Below are positions 32,954 to 41,183 of a stretch of 64,000 bases of DNA, one piece after another. Under the pieces are notes generated by a model. It ran no database searches, was not told the DNA's origin, and worked only from the letters and a program-made list of their open reading frames with translations. Within the stretch, counting starts at the first letter, position 1, and each line of letters starts with the position of its first letter. The stretch is from Streptomyces himalayensis subsp. himalayensis (GTDB taxonomy: Bacteria; Actinomycetota; Actinomycetes; Streptomycetales; Streptomycetaceae). Where the stretch lies: NCBI RefSeq assembly GCF_013778455.1, contig NZ_JACEHE010000011.1:1-64000 (forward strand), given 5' to 3'. Position numbers and translations under genes: made by a program.

Positions 32954-33721
32954 ATGGCGAATCACGCCGCCCCGTTCGATCTCACGGGGCGCTCGGCGCT
33001 GGTCACGGGAGCGGCCGGCGGGATCGGCGCCGCCGTGGCGAAGGCACTCGCCCGCGCGGGCGCCGCAGTACTGGTCACCGACATCGACGCCGGGGCCGCA
33101 GCGTCAACGGCCCAGCAGGTGCGCGCCGACGGCGGCAAGGCGGACAGTGCCGGGCTCGACGTGCGCGACCGGGCGGCGGCCGACGACGCGGCGGCCCAGG
33201 CGGCCGCGCTGGGCGGCGGGACACTGCACATTCTCGTCAACAACGCGGGCGTGACGGCGCCGGCCATGTTCCCCGACCTCAAGGAGGACGACGTCCGGCG
33301 CGTCATCGACATCCACGTCATGGGCGCGTTCCACTGCGCGCAGGCCGCCCTGCCCCACCTGCCGGCCGACGGCACGGGACGCATCATCAACGTCACCTCG
33401 TCCGCCGGCATCACGGGCACGCTCGGCCAGGTCAACTACTCCGCGGCCAAGGCCGCCATCGTCGGTCTGACGAAGTCCCTCGCCCGCGAACTGGCGCGGA
33501 AGCAGATCCTCGTGAACGCGCTCGCGCCGCTGGCCGCCACCCCTATGACGGAGAACATCCGCACCAACGAGAAGTTCGCCGCGCCGATGCTCGCGCGCAT
33601 CCCGCTGGGACGCTGGGCGGAGCCCGAGGAGGTGGCCGGAGCGTTCGTGTTCCTCGCGTCGGACGCAGCGTCGTTCATCACCGGACAGGTACTGCCGGTG
33701 GACGGCGGCCTGGTGATGTGA
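32954..33721 (+). CDS. Short-chain dehydrogenase/reductase
   Basis: 255 residues. ALVTGAAGGIGAAVAKALA (cofactor loop), VTDIDAG (NAD), ILVNNAGVTAP, VTSSAGITGTLGQVNYSAAKAAIVGLTKSLA (Ser, Tyr-x3-Lys) and FITGQVLPVDGGLVM, all classical SDR motifs intact. Member of the FabG-like group that oxidises 3-hydroxyacyl-CoA or simple alcohols. Excellent AGGAGG ribosome site before ATG 32954. It follows the amidohydrolase in the plus-strand unit of the 31.08-kb promoter, ending at a strong bidirectional terminator. Confidence 0.92.
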   Translation: MANHAAPFDLTGRSALVTGAAGGIGAAVAKALARAGAAVLVTDIDAGAAASTAQQVRADGGKADSAGLDVRDRAAADDAAAQAAALGGGTLHILVNNAGVTAPAMFPDLKEDDVRRVIDIHVMGAFHCAQAALPHLPADGTGRIINVTSSAGITGTLGQVNYSAAKAAIVGLTKSLARELARKQILVNALAPLAATPMTENIRTNEKFAAPMLARIPLGRWAEPEEVAGAFVFLASDAASFITGQVLPVDGGLVM

Positions 33722-33740
33722 CGGCATCGCGGCGCCCAAT

Positions 33741-33785
33741 GAAGGGGCGGCCTGCCGAGACCTCGTCTCAGCAGGCCGCCCCTTC
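33741..33785. terminator. Strong bidirectional terminator, 15-bp stem
   Basis: GAAGGGGCGGCCTGC (33741-33755) pairs perfectly with GCAGGCCGCCCCTTC (33771-33785). The loop itself contains GAGAC/GTCTC. It sits in the 72-base gap between the convergent SDR and aldehyde dehydrogenase genes. Confidence 0.85.
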
Positions 33786-33793
33786 ATACGGGC

Positions 33794-35239
33794 CTACGCC
33801 ACCACCGTCGCGAACGTCTTCGACTCCAGGAACTCCTCCAGGCCCGCGACGCCGCTCTCCCGGCCGATGCCGGACTGCCGGTAGCCGCCGAACGGCGCGT
33901 CCGGCGCGAAGTAGTTGCCGCCGTTGATGCTGACCGTCCCGCTGCGGATGCGGCGCGCCACCGCGAGGGCCCGCTCCTGGTCCCGGCTCTGTACGCCGCC
34001 CGACAGCCCGTAGACGGAGTTGTTCGCGATGAGCACCGCGTCGTCGTCGTCCTCGAACGGGATGACCGCGAGGACCGGGCCGAACACCTCCTCCTGGGCG
34101 ATCTCGCTGTCCGGGTCCACCCCTGCCAGGAGCGTCGGCGTGTAGAAGAAGCCGGGGTTCACGCGCTCGCCGCCGGTCACCAGCTTCGCGCCCGCCGCGA
34201 CGGCGCGCTGCACCATGCCGTCCACCTTGTCGCGCTGCCGTTCGCTGATCAGGGGGCCCATGTACGTCTTGGGATCTGACGGGTCGCCGTGGCGGACGCG
34301 GCCGAAGTGCTGCGCGACCTGCTCCACGACGGCGTCGTGGTGCTCGCGCGGCACGAGGAGCCGGGAGGTGAGCGCGCACCCCTGTCCCGCGTGTGTGCAG
34401 ATCATGTACGCGGCGAGCATGGAGGCGGCGGCGAAGTCGGCGTCGTCCAGGAGGATCATGGCGGACTTGCCGCCCAGTTCCAGGAAGACCTTCTTCACCG
34501 TCTCGCTCGCGGCGGCCATGATGCGGCGGCCGGTGGCGGTCGAGCCGGTGAAGCTGACCATGTCGACGTCGCGGTGCGTCGTCAGCACCTCGCCGACCGC
34601 CGCCTCCGACGAGGACAGTACGTTGACCACGCCGGGCGGAATGTCGGTGTGCTCGGCGATGAGCCGGCCGAGTGCGAGGGTGATCAGCGGTGTGTCGGGG
34701 GCGGCCTTGAGGACGACCGTGCAGCCGGCGGCGAGCGCGGGGGCGAGCTTCGCCAGCGCCAGCTGGTTGGGGTAGTTGTACGGCAGGATCGCCGCGACGA
34801 CGCCGACGGGCTCCTTCTCCACCCAGCGGTGGTGGCGCTGCCCGCGCGAGTCGATCTCGCCGAGGTCCCCCGTGAAGGGATGCGTGCGCAGCAGATCGGC
34901 GTTGTAGCGGACGATGTTGATCGGGTCGTCGAGCTGCGCGCTGTGGGTGAGGGCGCGGGTCGCGCCGACCTCGGCGATCGTCAGCTCGCGCAGCTCTTCC
35001 TTGTGGTCGTTCAGCGCCTGATAGAGCTGGTCGAGGCACCGGATGCGGAAGTCCTTGTCCGTCGCCCATGTGGTGGTGTCGAAGGCGCGACGGGCGGCCG
35101 CGATGGCGGCCTCCGCGTCGGCGGGTGTCGCGTCGGGCGCTTGGCCGAGGACTTCTCCCGTGGCCGGGTTGAGGCTCTCGTACCTCCGTGGCGCGTCGAG
35201 GAGCTGACCGTCGATCAGCAGTTTCCCGTTGACAGGCAT
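33794..35239 (-). CDS. Aldehyde dehydrogenase
   Basis: 481 residues, full length. AAILPYNYPNQLALAKLAPALAAG (substrate channel and NAD lid), VSFTGSTATGRRIM (NAD loop), LELGGKSAMILLDDAD (general-base Glu), HAGQGCALTSRLLV (nucleophile Cys), EEVFGPVLAVIPF. Oxidises a pathway aldehyde to acid. Close relative of the partial gene at the right window edge (63745), with shared LLIDG, NPATG and AARRAFDTT-WATD blocks, so the two arose by duplication. Last gene of the long minus-strand run that starts at 42993; 95 bases after the HIBADH-like gene. An ATTCTC half-site lies at 35266-35271 upstream. Confidence 0.93.
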   Translation of the reverse strand: MPVNGKLLIDGQLLDAPRRYESLNPATGEVLGQAPDATPADAEAAIAAARRAFDTTTWATDKDFRIRCLDQLYQALNDHKEELRELTIAEVGATRALTHSAQLDDPINIVRYNADLLRTHPFTGDLGEIDSRGQRHHRWVEKEPVGVVAAILPYNYPNQLALAKLAPALAAGCTVVLKAAPDTPLITLALGRLIAEHTDIPPGVVNVLSSSEAAVGEVLTTHRDVDMVSFTGSTATGRRIMAAASETVKKVFLELGGKSAMILLDDADFAAASMLAAYMICTHAGQGCALTSRLLVPREHHDAVVEQVAQHFGRVRHGDPSDPKTYMGPLISERQRDKVDGMVQRAVAAGAKLVTGGERVNPGFFYTPTLLAGVDPDSEIAQEEVFGPVLAVIPFEDDDDAVLIANNSVYGLSGGVQSRDQERALAVARRIRSGTVSINGGNYFAPDAPFGGYRQSGIGRESGVAGLEEFLESKTFATVVA

Positions 35240-35334
35240 CCCGCCTCCTGCATCGCTGAAGTCATATTCTCTGAAGTGGAAATCTGCTTAGGCCTCGCGC
35301 GTGCGGCGTCGTGGATGTGTCCGCCGCAGGCGCG

Positions 35335-36156
35335 TCACCGGGGGTGGTCCATCTCCTCCAGCGCGGCGTCGGCGGCCGCGAGCACGGTGCCCCCGCCCTC
35401 ACCGGCGGCGCCGGTGAGCTGCGCCAGGAGGCGTACGTCCTTGCGCAGCAGCCGACCGGCGTACGGGGCCATCGCCTCCAGCGAGCCGCCGTGCCCGGCG
35501 ATCCGGCCCAGCGCGTAGCTGGCGCCGCTGCCGTGCCCGACGGCCTCGGCGAGAGCCCGCGGATCGACGCCCAGCTCCCGCCCGAGGGCGAGCGTGTCGG
35601 CGGCGGTCGCCAGATTGGCGGTCATCAGCACGTTGTTGAGGAGCTTGGCGACCTGTCCCGACCCCAGCGGCCCGAGGTGCACCACGGGGTCGCCGAAGCT
35701 CTCGAAGACCGGGCGGCAGTACCGCACGGTGCCGGACTCGCCCCCCACCATCACCAGCAGCCGCCCCTCCGCCGCGGCCGGCGCGCCTCCGCTCACCGGC
35801 GCGTCCACCACCTGGACGTCCTGCGCCGCGGCGCGCGCCTCGAGCCCCCGGCAGGTGTCGGGATGGATCGTGCTGTGCACGGCGATGACGCCGCCGCGGC
35901 GCAGCCCGGCGAGGACACCCCGCTCGCCCAGGACGACCTCCTCCACATCCGCGTCGTCGACGACGCACACGCACACGATGTCGCTGGCCGCGGCGAGTTC
36001 GGCCGGTGAGGCGGCCACCTTGGCCGGGGTGCCCTCGAACGGTACGAGGGTGGCGGGGCGGCGGGCCCACAGCGTCACCGGATGGCCTGCCTCGATGATC
36101 CGGCGGGCCATGGGGGCGCCCTGGCTGCCCAGGCCGATGAATCCGACGTGCGTCAC
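35335..36156 (-). CDS. Beta-hydroxyacid dehydrogenase-like (6PGDH/HIBADH family), copy A
   Basis: 273 residues from GTG 36156, preceded by AGGAGG. HVGFIGLGSQGAPMARRII is the NAD(P) loop, VQVVDAPVSGGAPAA the substrate-binding D-A-P-V-S-G-G motif and GSGQVAKLLNNVLMTANL the catalytic Lys (K-x-x-N-N). Enzymes of this family oxidise 3-hydroxyisobutyrate-like or tartronate-like beta-hydroxyacids. Three paralogues exist in this island (also 42169 and 45221), clearly divergent from each other, suggesting work on several related intermediates or on stereoisomers. It lies between the ALDH and DoxX genes of the long minus-strand unit. Confidence 0.88.
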   Translation of the reverse strand: MTHVGFIGLGSQGAPMARRIIEAGHPVTLWARRPATLVPFEGTPAKVAASPAELAAASDIVCVCVVDDADVEEVVLGERGVLAGLRRGGVIAVHSTIHPDTCRGLEARAAAQDVQVVDAPVSGGAPAAAEGRLLVMVGGESGTVRYCRPVFESFGDPVVHLGPLGSGQVAKLLNNVLMTANLATAADTLALGRELGVDPRALAEAVGHGSGASYALGRIAGHGGSLEAMAPYAGRLLRKDVRLLAQLTGAAGEGGGTVLAAADAALEEMDHPR

Positions 36157-36212
36157 GGGGGCCTCCTGGTCCGAGGGTGCGTGTCGTGGTGCTTGCGTGC
36201 GGGCCACGGCCG

Positions 36213-36731
36213 TCATGCGGCTTCGTCCGCGGAGGTGGGGCGCTCGGGGCGCCAGAACAGGGCGAGGAGTCCTGCCGTCGCGGCCACGGCGACCCCGAGC
36301 GCGATGCCGCCGCCGGCCCACCCGTTCACCTCGATGTCGCCCGCGGCGTCGATCGACAGGCTGCCGGGGCCGAGCATGGCCAGCGCAAGGGACGTCACTG
36401 CGAGCACGAGGACGTACTCGTAGCCGTCCTTGAAGACGAAGAAGCCGTTGCGCCGGTGCGCGAGGAGCCCCGCGACGAGCATCACCGAGATCACGGCGGC
36501 GCAGGCCAGCGGTGTGGCCAGGCCGAGCAGGAGCAGCACACCGGCGCCTACTTCAGTGAAGACGCTCATCCATGCCTGCAGCCGCCCGTACTTGAGGCCC
36601 AGTCCGGAGAACCAACGGGCGGTGCCCTCGATGTGGCCGCCGCCCCGCCAGTGGTTCACACCGTGCACGATCATGGTGATGCCGAGGACGGCCCGCACCA
36701 GCAGCACGGCGACCGCGTCGACGCCCGTCAT
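36213..36731 (-). CDS. DoxX-like membrane protein
   Basis: 172 residues with four membrane helices: AVLLVRAVLGITMIVHGVNHW, GAGVLLLLGLATPLACAAVISVMLVAGLLA, YVLVLAVTSLALAMLG and GGGIALGVAVAATAGLLALFW. The N-terminal H-G-x-N-H-W and Arg/His pattern is that of DoxX/SURF4-type proteins, which take part in quinone-linked redox or membrane processes. The start ATG overlaps the upstream alpha/beta hydrolase stop (ATGA), so it is translated as part of the catabolic operon. A role as membrane electron acceptor for an SDR (e.g. the mycofactocin type) is conceivable but not shown. Confidence 0.85.
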   Translation of the reverse strand: MTGVDAVAVLLVRAVLGITMIVHGVNHWRGGGHIEGTARWFSGLGLKYGRLQAWMSVFTEVGAGVLLLLGLATPLACAAVISVMLVAGLLAHRRNGFFVFKDGYEYVLVLAVTSLALAMLGPGSLSIDAAGDIEVNGWAGGGIALGVAVAATAGLLALFWRPERPTSADEAA

Positions 36732-37672
36732 CGCGTCCTCCCTTGCTCGCGCCGCACCACGCACTCCTCGACGAACGACAGCACCTTCAGGTGGTAGGCC
36801 AGGGCCGCGAGGCCGAGGCTCAGGTTGTGGCCGCTCTCCGCCTGCTCGTTGACGCTCACGCGCGGCGACGCGGTGAACAGCGAGGCGATCTCGGGCAGCG
36901 CCGCGGGCCCGGACCGCCACACCGTCTCGTGATCACCGAGGCTGATGTGCACCGGGATCCGCAACCGTGCCGCCAGCTCGGGGTACTCGGTCTTACAGGG
37001 CCGGTCCTCCGTCTCGTACGGGGGAGAGGGCGAGGAGATCGCGGCGCCCCGGTACACGTCGGGTGCGTACAGCCGGCTCGGTCCCCACAGCACGGCGCGC
37101 CGGCCGCGGGCGGGCCTGGCATCCCCGCCCGCCTCCTCATCGGTCCTGTCCAGCACCTGCTTCGCGTGCGCGTCGAGCGCCCGTCCGAACCCGCCGATCG
37201 CCAGGCCGAGATAGTCCTGCCCCCGCTCGTCGGCGGCCATCCTCACCGCCAGCTCACACCCTGCCGAGTGCGCCATCAGGAACACCCCGGTGCCTCGCGA
37301 CCGGCCTGCCAGCAGCCCCTCGACCGCCGCATGGCCGAGGTCCACGCGGCGTGCGGTGTCGGTGACCTTCGCGGCGTAGTCGGCCGAGGCGCCGTACCCC
37401 GGGCGGTCGAGTGCGACGACGGTGATTCCGAGCGCGGCTCCGGTCCGCAGCAGCGACAGCCGCGGATGGCCGGGGCAGTCGAAGTACGTCGACGTGGTGC
37501 CGCCCCCGTGGAGGGCCACGATCACGGCGCGGGGCCGGGGCGCTTCGCACACCAGCGCCGACAGGGGAATGCCGTCGACGTCGACGACGCGCGGCACGAC
37601 GGGACTGCCGTGCGCGTACGGCGGATCGTCCGCCCCGGCCTCCGCCGCGTGTTCGGTGTCGCTGTAGGTCAC
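36728..37672 (-). CDS. Alpha/beta hydrolase, paralogue A
   Basis: 314 residues. VIVALHGGGTTSTYFDCPGHPRLSLLRTGAALGITVVALDRPGYGAS is the H-G-G oxyanion region and following strand. The nucleophile elbow is FLMAHSAGCELAVRMA (Ser in H-S-A-G), followed by a cap with WGPSRLYAPDVYRGAAI, SLGDHETVWRSGPAALPEIASLF and the C-terminal catalytic His region AESGHNLSLG. Very similar in layout to the hydrolase at 56164, a clear paralogue. Starts at GTG 37672, overlapping the thiolase-fusion stop (GTGA), and ends overlapping DoxX. Likely hydrolyses an ester, lactone or C-C bond of an intermediate. Confidence 0.88.
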   Translation of the reverse strand: MTYSDTEHAAEAGADDPPYAHGSPVVPRVVDVDGIPLSALVCEAPRPRAVIVALHGGGTTSTYFDCPGHPRLSLLRTGAALGITVVALDRPGYGASADYAAKVTDTARRVDLGHAAVEGLLAGRSRGTGVFLMAHSAGCELAVRMAADERGQDYLGLAIGGFGRALDAHAKQVLDRTDEEAGGDARPARGRRAVLWGPSRLYAPDVYRGAAISSPSPPYETEDRPCKTEYPELAARLRIPVHISLGDHETVWRSGPAALPEIASLFTASPRVSVNEQAESGHNLSLGLAALAYHLKVLSFVEECVVRREQGRTR

Positions 37673-39339
37673 GTGTCCGTCCTGAGGAGAAGTACGCCGC
37701 TTGGGGTGAGGCCGCCCGAACTGACCACGGCGACCCGGGCGTCGGCCACTTGGCGTTCCCCGCCCTCGCCGCGCAGCTGGACGACGGCCTCGTGCATCAG
37801 GCCCATGCCGTGGGTGCGCCCGTGGGACAGCTGGCCGCCGTGGGTGTTGAGCGGCAGAACGCCGTCGCGGGCGATGTTCTTGCCCCCGTCGAGGAAGTCC
37901 CCGGCCTCGCCGATGCCGCAGAAGCCGAGCGCCTCGATCCACGACAGGCAGTTGAAGGTGAAGCCGTCGTACAGCAGGGCCACATCGACGTCGCAGGGCC
38001 GCAGCGACGTCCGCGTCCACAGATGGGCTGCCTGCCCGAGCACCTGCGGCTCGTGCGTCGACGTGCTCTGGTCCCACTCCAGACGCTCGATGATCTGCGT
38101 GCCGACGGCCTCCACGAGCACCGGAGGCCTGGCCAGGTCCCGTGCGGCGTCGACGGCCGACACGATGACGGCGACGGCACCGTCGCACGGCACATCGCAG
38201 TCGTACAGCCCGAACGGTGTCGTGATCGTCCGCGCCGACAGGTAGTCGTCCATGGTCATCGGATCGCGGTAGATCGCCGTCGGGTTCAGGGCCGCGTTGG
38301 CCCGCTGGTTGAGGGCGATCCAGCCGAGGGTCTCGCGGGTGGTGCCGTACCGGTGGAAGTGGCGCTGTGCGCCCTGCGCGAGCAGGTGCGCGGCGGACGT
38401 GGCGCCGAACGGCATCCGCCAGGCGTGGGTCCCGTCCACCCGGCCGGGCGCGGCCTGGGGCAGCTTGCCGTGGCGGGCCAGATCCGCGTGCGTGGCCTCC
38501 CACAATGTGCGGAAGCACAGCACATGCCGGGCCAGACCGCCCGCCACCGCCAGCATCGCCGCGATCACCGAACCGCCAGGACCGAAGGTCTCACCGCCGC
38601 CGTTGTACCAGGTCGGCCGGATGCCCAGGGCCGACTCGAGCGCGGTGACGCCGCCCTCGGCGAAGCCGCCGAACGCACCGGCCCCCGGATAGGTCGAAAG
38701 GCCGTCGATGTCGTCGAGCGTCAGACCGGCGTCCGCGACGGCCCGTTCGCACGCTTCGATCGTCAGCGACAGCGGCGAGCGCATGAGCCGGCGCCCGAGC
38801 TCGGAGGCTCCGATGCCGGTGAGCGCGGCCTTCTCCTCGAACTTCTCGGTACGCACCGGCGGCCGCACCAGACGCGGATACTCGTCCGGTTCCACCTCGT
38901 CCGGTGGGAGTTCGGCGGCCTCCGGCTGGTCGGCCGCGGGGCGGAACAGGGGCAGCCACACGTCCTCGACCTGCTCGAAGACGACCTCCATCCGCATGCC
39001 GAGGCTCAGTTGCCCGGGCTCGCACTCGACGATGTTGGTCGTGAGCCGGACCCGCGGGTCCTCGTCGATCGCCACCTGCGCCACGACGTACGGGGCGGGA
39101 AGTCCGGGCAGGCTGAACCGCTCGTTGACGGTGAAGCCGACGAGCGTCCCGTACCCGGAGACCTCCCGCACACGGAAGTCGTGCCCCCGGCAGTGGCGGC
39201 ACACCGGCTGCGGCGGGTGGACCAGGGACGTGCAGGACTCGCACTCCTGGAAACGCAGACGGCCGTCCGACCCGGACGTCCAGAAGAACTCGCTCTCCTC
39301 GGTCAGCAGAGGCAGGGGACGCCCCGAAGGCTGGGCCAC
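37669..39339 (-). CDS. DUF35-thiolase fusion (Ltp2/ChsH2-like retro-aldolase candidate)
   Basis: 556 residues, two domains in one chain. Residues 1-140: DUF35/OB-fold with a rubredoxin-like zinc knuckle, FQECESCTSLVHPPQPVCRHC, then VSGYGTLVGFTVNERFSLPG. Residues 165-555: thiolase fold of the SCP-x/Ltp type, with KAALTGIGASELGRRLM, DIDGLSTYPG, GGSVIAAMLAVAGG, VALLYDGFTFNCLSWIEALG and LPLNTHGGQLSHGRTHGMGLMHEAVVQL. In steroid-degrading actinobacteria Ltp2 and the DUF35 domain of ChsH2 are separate and together cleave a beta-hydroxyacyl-CoA by retro-aldol chemistry (established). Here the two functions are joined. The order is reversed relative to a simple ltp2-chsH2 fusion. Confidence 0.88.
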   Translation of the reverse strand: MAQPSGRPLPLLTEESEFFWTSGSDGRLRFQECESCTSLVHPPQPVCRHCRGHDFRVREVSGYGTLVGFTVNERFSLPGLPAPYVVAQVAIDEDPRVRLTTNIVECEPGQLSLGMRMEVVFEQVEDVWLPLFRPAADQPEAAELPPDEVEPDEYPRLVRPPVRTEKFEEKAALTGIGASELGRRLMRSPLSLTIEACERAVADAGLTLDDIDGLSTYPGAGAFGGFAEGGVTALESALGIRPTWYNGGGETFGPGGSVIAAMLAVAGGLARHVLCFRTLWEATHADLARHGKLPQAAPGRVDGTHAWRMPFGATSAAHLLAQGAQRHFHRYGTTRETLGWIALNQRANAALNPTAIYRDPMTMDDYLSARTITTPFGLYDCDVPCDGAVAVIVSAVDAARDLARPPVLVEAVGTQIIERLEWDQSTSTHEPQVLGQAAHLWTRTSLRPCDVDVALLYDGFTFNCLSWIEALGFCGIGEAGDFLDGGKNIARDGVLPLNTHGGQLSHGRTHGMGLMHEAVVQLRGEGGERQVADARVAVVSSGGLTPSGVLLLRTDT

Positions 39340-39462
39340 AGGATCTCCTCACAGACGGTTCTCGCGGATCAACGGGTGGTGGATGCCGCGCACGTGGCCG
39401 TCCGCGCCCGGCACGGCCACGAGCGATGCGTGAACGACGGCGCGCTCAGCGGAGGATCGCCG

Positions 39463-40833
39463 TCAACGCGGGATATCGGCCCGCGTCGTGCGCACCGTGA
39501 CGGGCTCGGCGAGCCGCTGCTCGTCACAGACCTTCTGGAGGATCTCCAGCGTCTCGTCGAGGCCGGGGCCGAGCCGCTTGCCGGGCGTGAACGTCGCCGG
39601 CAGCTGACGCATGCCCTGGATGACGCCGATCGTCTCGTAGTGGACGGTGCCTTCCGGGTCGCACCGGTAGTCCGGCATACGGTCGAGGACCTGGAGCAGC
39701 ATCCGCTTGAACGCAGTACGGGCCACGTTCGAGCCGATGCAGCGGTGGATGCCGAGGCCGAAGCTGTTGTGCCGGTTGCCCTTGCGGTCCAGATCGACCG
39801 TGTGCGGTTCGGGGAACACCGACGGGTCCCGGTTGGCCATCGCCCACGACAGCCACACCCGGTCGCCCTCCTTGAACTCCGTGCCCGCGAGCTCGCAGTC
39901 GGCGGAGATGGTGCGGCCGTCCCCCGGTGCCGGGGTGTAGAAGCGCAGGAACTCCTCCGTCGCCGAGTCGAGCAGCGTGTCCCGCTCGCGGCTGAGGCGG
40001 TCCCGCTCGCCGGGGTTCTCCGACAGCCACTCCAGCGCGTGCGCGGTGAGCGCCGTCGTGGTGTCGAATCCGCCGCCGATGAGCAGGGCCAGGACGCCGA
40101 GGAGTTCGTCGTCCGGGGGTGTCTGGCCGTTGATCTCGGCGTGCACCAGGGCGTCCACCAGGCCGGGCCGGGGGTTCTTGCGGACGTCCGCCAACTGGCC
40201 GGCCAGGTCGCGCATCATCGCGATGTGCATCTCGATGACCCGGGGCATCTCCGGTGAGTCGGGCCGGGTGTAGACGCCCGCGTGCGCGGGCTCGTTGTAG
40301 ATCGTCCAGTTCCTGAGCGGGATGCCCATCATGGCCAGGGTGAAGACGGCAGGCACGACGTTCGCGAGGTCGTCGATGAAGTCGATGCTGCCCTGCTCGA
40401 TCTTCTCGTCGATACACGCCCGTGCCACCTCGTCGAGGAACGGGATCCAGCGCTGGATGGCGGCGGGGGAGAGGTAGGGGTTGAGGGCCTGCCGGTAGTG
40501 CCGCTGCTCGGGCGGGTCCATCTCGAGGAACCCGCCCCGCATGCCCTTCCCCCGTTTCGCATAGGGGATGTTGATGCCCTGGTAGCCGCGGCGTTCGCCC
40601 TTCACGTCGTGGTCGTTGGAGAGGTACTCCGCGGACCGTGCGATCTCGAACAGCTCGCGGTTGCCGCTGACCACCCAGTGGCCGCCGTGCGTCTCCGACC
40701 ACGCCACCGGACAGCGGCTCTGCATCTCCTCGGTGATCTCCACGAACCGCTCCCGGTAACCGGGAGCGTGGCGATCGAAGTCGTACCGGTTCCTCTTGCG
40801 CTCCTCGCCTTGCGGGGCGCCCTGTGCGCTCAC
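39463..40833 (-). CDS. Cytochrome P450
   Basis: 456 residues. Distal I-helix LALLIGGGFDTTTALTAHAL (Asp-Thr proton relay), E-x-x-R in ATEEFLRFYTP, and heme loop SFGLGIHRCIGSNVARTAFKR with the Cys ligand. Length and motifs fit soluble bacterial class I P450s, close to actinobacterial enzymes that hydroxylate terpenoids, steroids or fatty acids. It needs ferredoxin and reductase: the ferredoxin gene is directly upstream in the operon (41127-40927), a candidate reductase is at 55002. Follows in transcription by the thiolase fusion 123 bases later. Likely performs the initial or an early C-H oxidation. Confidence 0.95.
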   Translation of the reverse strand: MSAQGAPQGEERKRNRYDFDRHAPGYRERFVEITEEMQSRCPVAWSETHGGHWVVSGNRELFEIARSAEYLSNDHDVKGERRGYQGINIPYAKRGKGMRGGFLEMDPPEQRHYRQALNPYLSPAAIQRWIPFLDEVARACIDEKIEQGSIDFIDDLANVVPAVFTLAMMGIPLRNWTIYNEPAHAGVYTRPDSPEMPRVIEMHIAMMRDLAGQLADVRKNPRPGLVDALVHAEINGQTPPDDELLGVLALLIGGGFDTTTALTAHALEWLSENPGERDRLSRERDTLLDSATEEFLRFYTPAPGDGRTISADCELAGTEFKEGDRVWLSWAMANRDPSVFPEPHTVDLDRKGNRHNSFGLGIHRCIGSNVARTAFKRMLLQVLDRMPDYRCDPEGTVHYETIGVIQGMRQLPATFTPGKRLGPGLDETLEILQKVCDEQRLAEPVTVRTTRADIPR

Positions 40834-40886
40834 GGTCTGGTCCTCCCTGTGTCGGGGTGGCGGAGAGCGGGCTGACGCCCCGCCGG

Positions 40887-40936
40887 TCAGTGCTCGCTGA
40901 TCAGTGCTCGCCTGAGTGCTCGCCGATCAGTGCTCG
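40887..40936. repeat. Four-copy TCAGTGCTCG short tandem repeat
   Basis: TCAGTGCTCG at 40887-40896 and 40901-40910, TGAGTGCTCG at 40913-40922, TCAGTGCTCG at 40927-40936, period 12-14. The last copy is the stop and C-terminal codons of the ferredoxin gene, so the repeat duplicated its 3' end into the gap. Confidence 0.8.
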
Positions 40937-41127
40937 TCGATGAGGGAGATGGCCCGCTCGGGACAGGAGCGGACCGCTTCGGCGACCAGTTCCTCCTGGT
41001 CGGCGGGGACGTCCTCGCTGATGGGGCTCGAGTGCCCGTCGACGTCGTCGAGCTGGAAGACCTTCGGGGCGATCATGGCGCAGAGGGTGTGCCCCTGACA
41101 CCGCTCCGGGTCGACGTAGACCTTCAT
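40927..41127 (-). CDS. [3Fe-4S]-type ferredoxin with Cys-x2-His-x2-Cys
   Basis: 66 residues. MKVYVDPERCQGHTLCAMIA carries Cys-x-x-His-x-x-Cys, then ending VRSCPERAISLIDEH gives the third Cys followed by Pro. Three Cys imply a [3Fe-4S] cluster. The central position, usually Ala or Gly (or Cys in 4Fe ferredoxins), is His, a variant known among mycobacterial P450-associated ferredoxins (established family knowledge). It is immediately upstream of the P450 in the same orientation, making it the obvious electron donor. Start chosen at ATG 41127. Confidence 0.92.
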   Translation of the reverse strand: MKVYVDPERCQGHTLCAMIAPKVFQLDDVDGHSSPISEDVPADQEELVAEAVRSCPERAISLIDEH

Positions 41128-41183
41128 CTGTACTGCCTCCCTGCCGGGCTCGGATATCCGTCGGGTGCGCGTCGGTGTCCGGA

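Noticed and set aside
35266..35271. A thirteenth GAGAAY dyad upstream of the ALDH at 33794
   Set aside because: Only the ATTCTC half is present; the other half (TGAAGT) does not match. Recorded as a half-site only.
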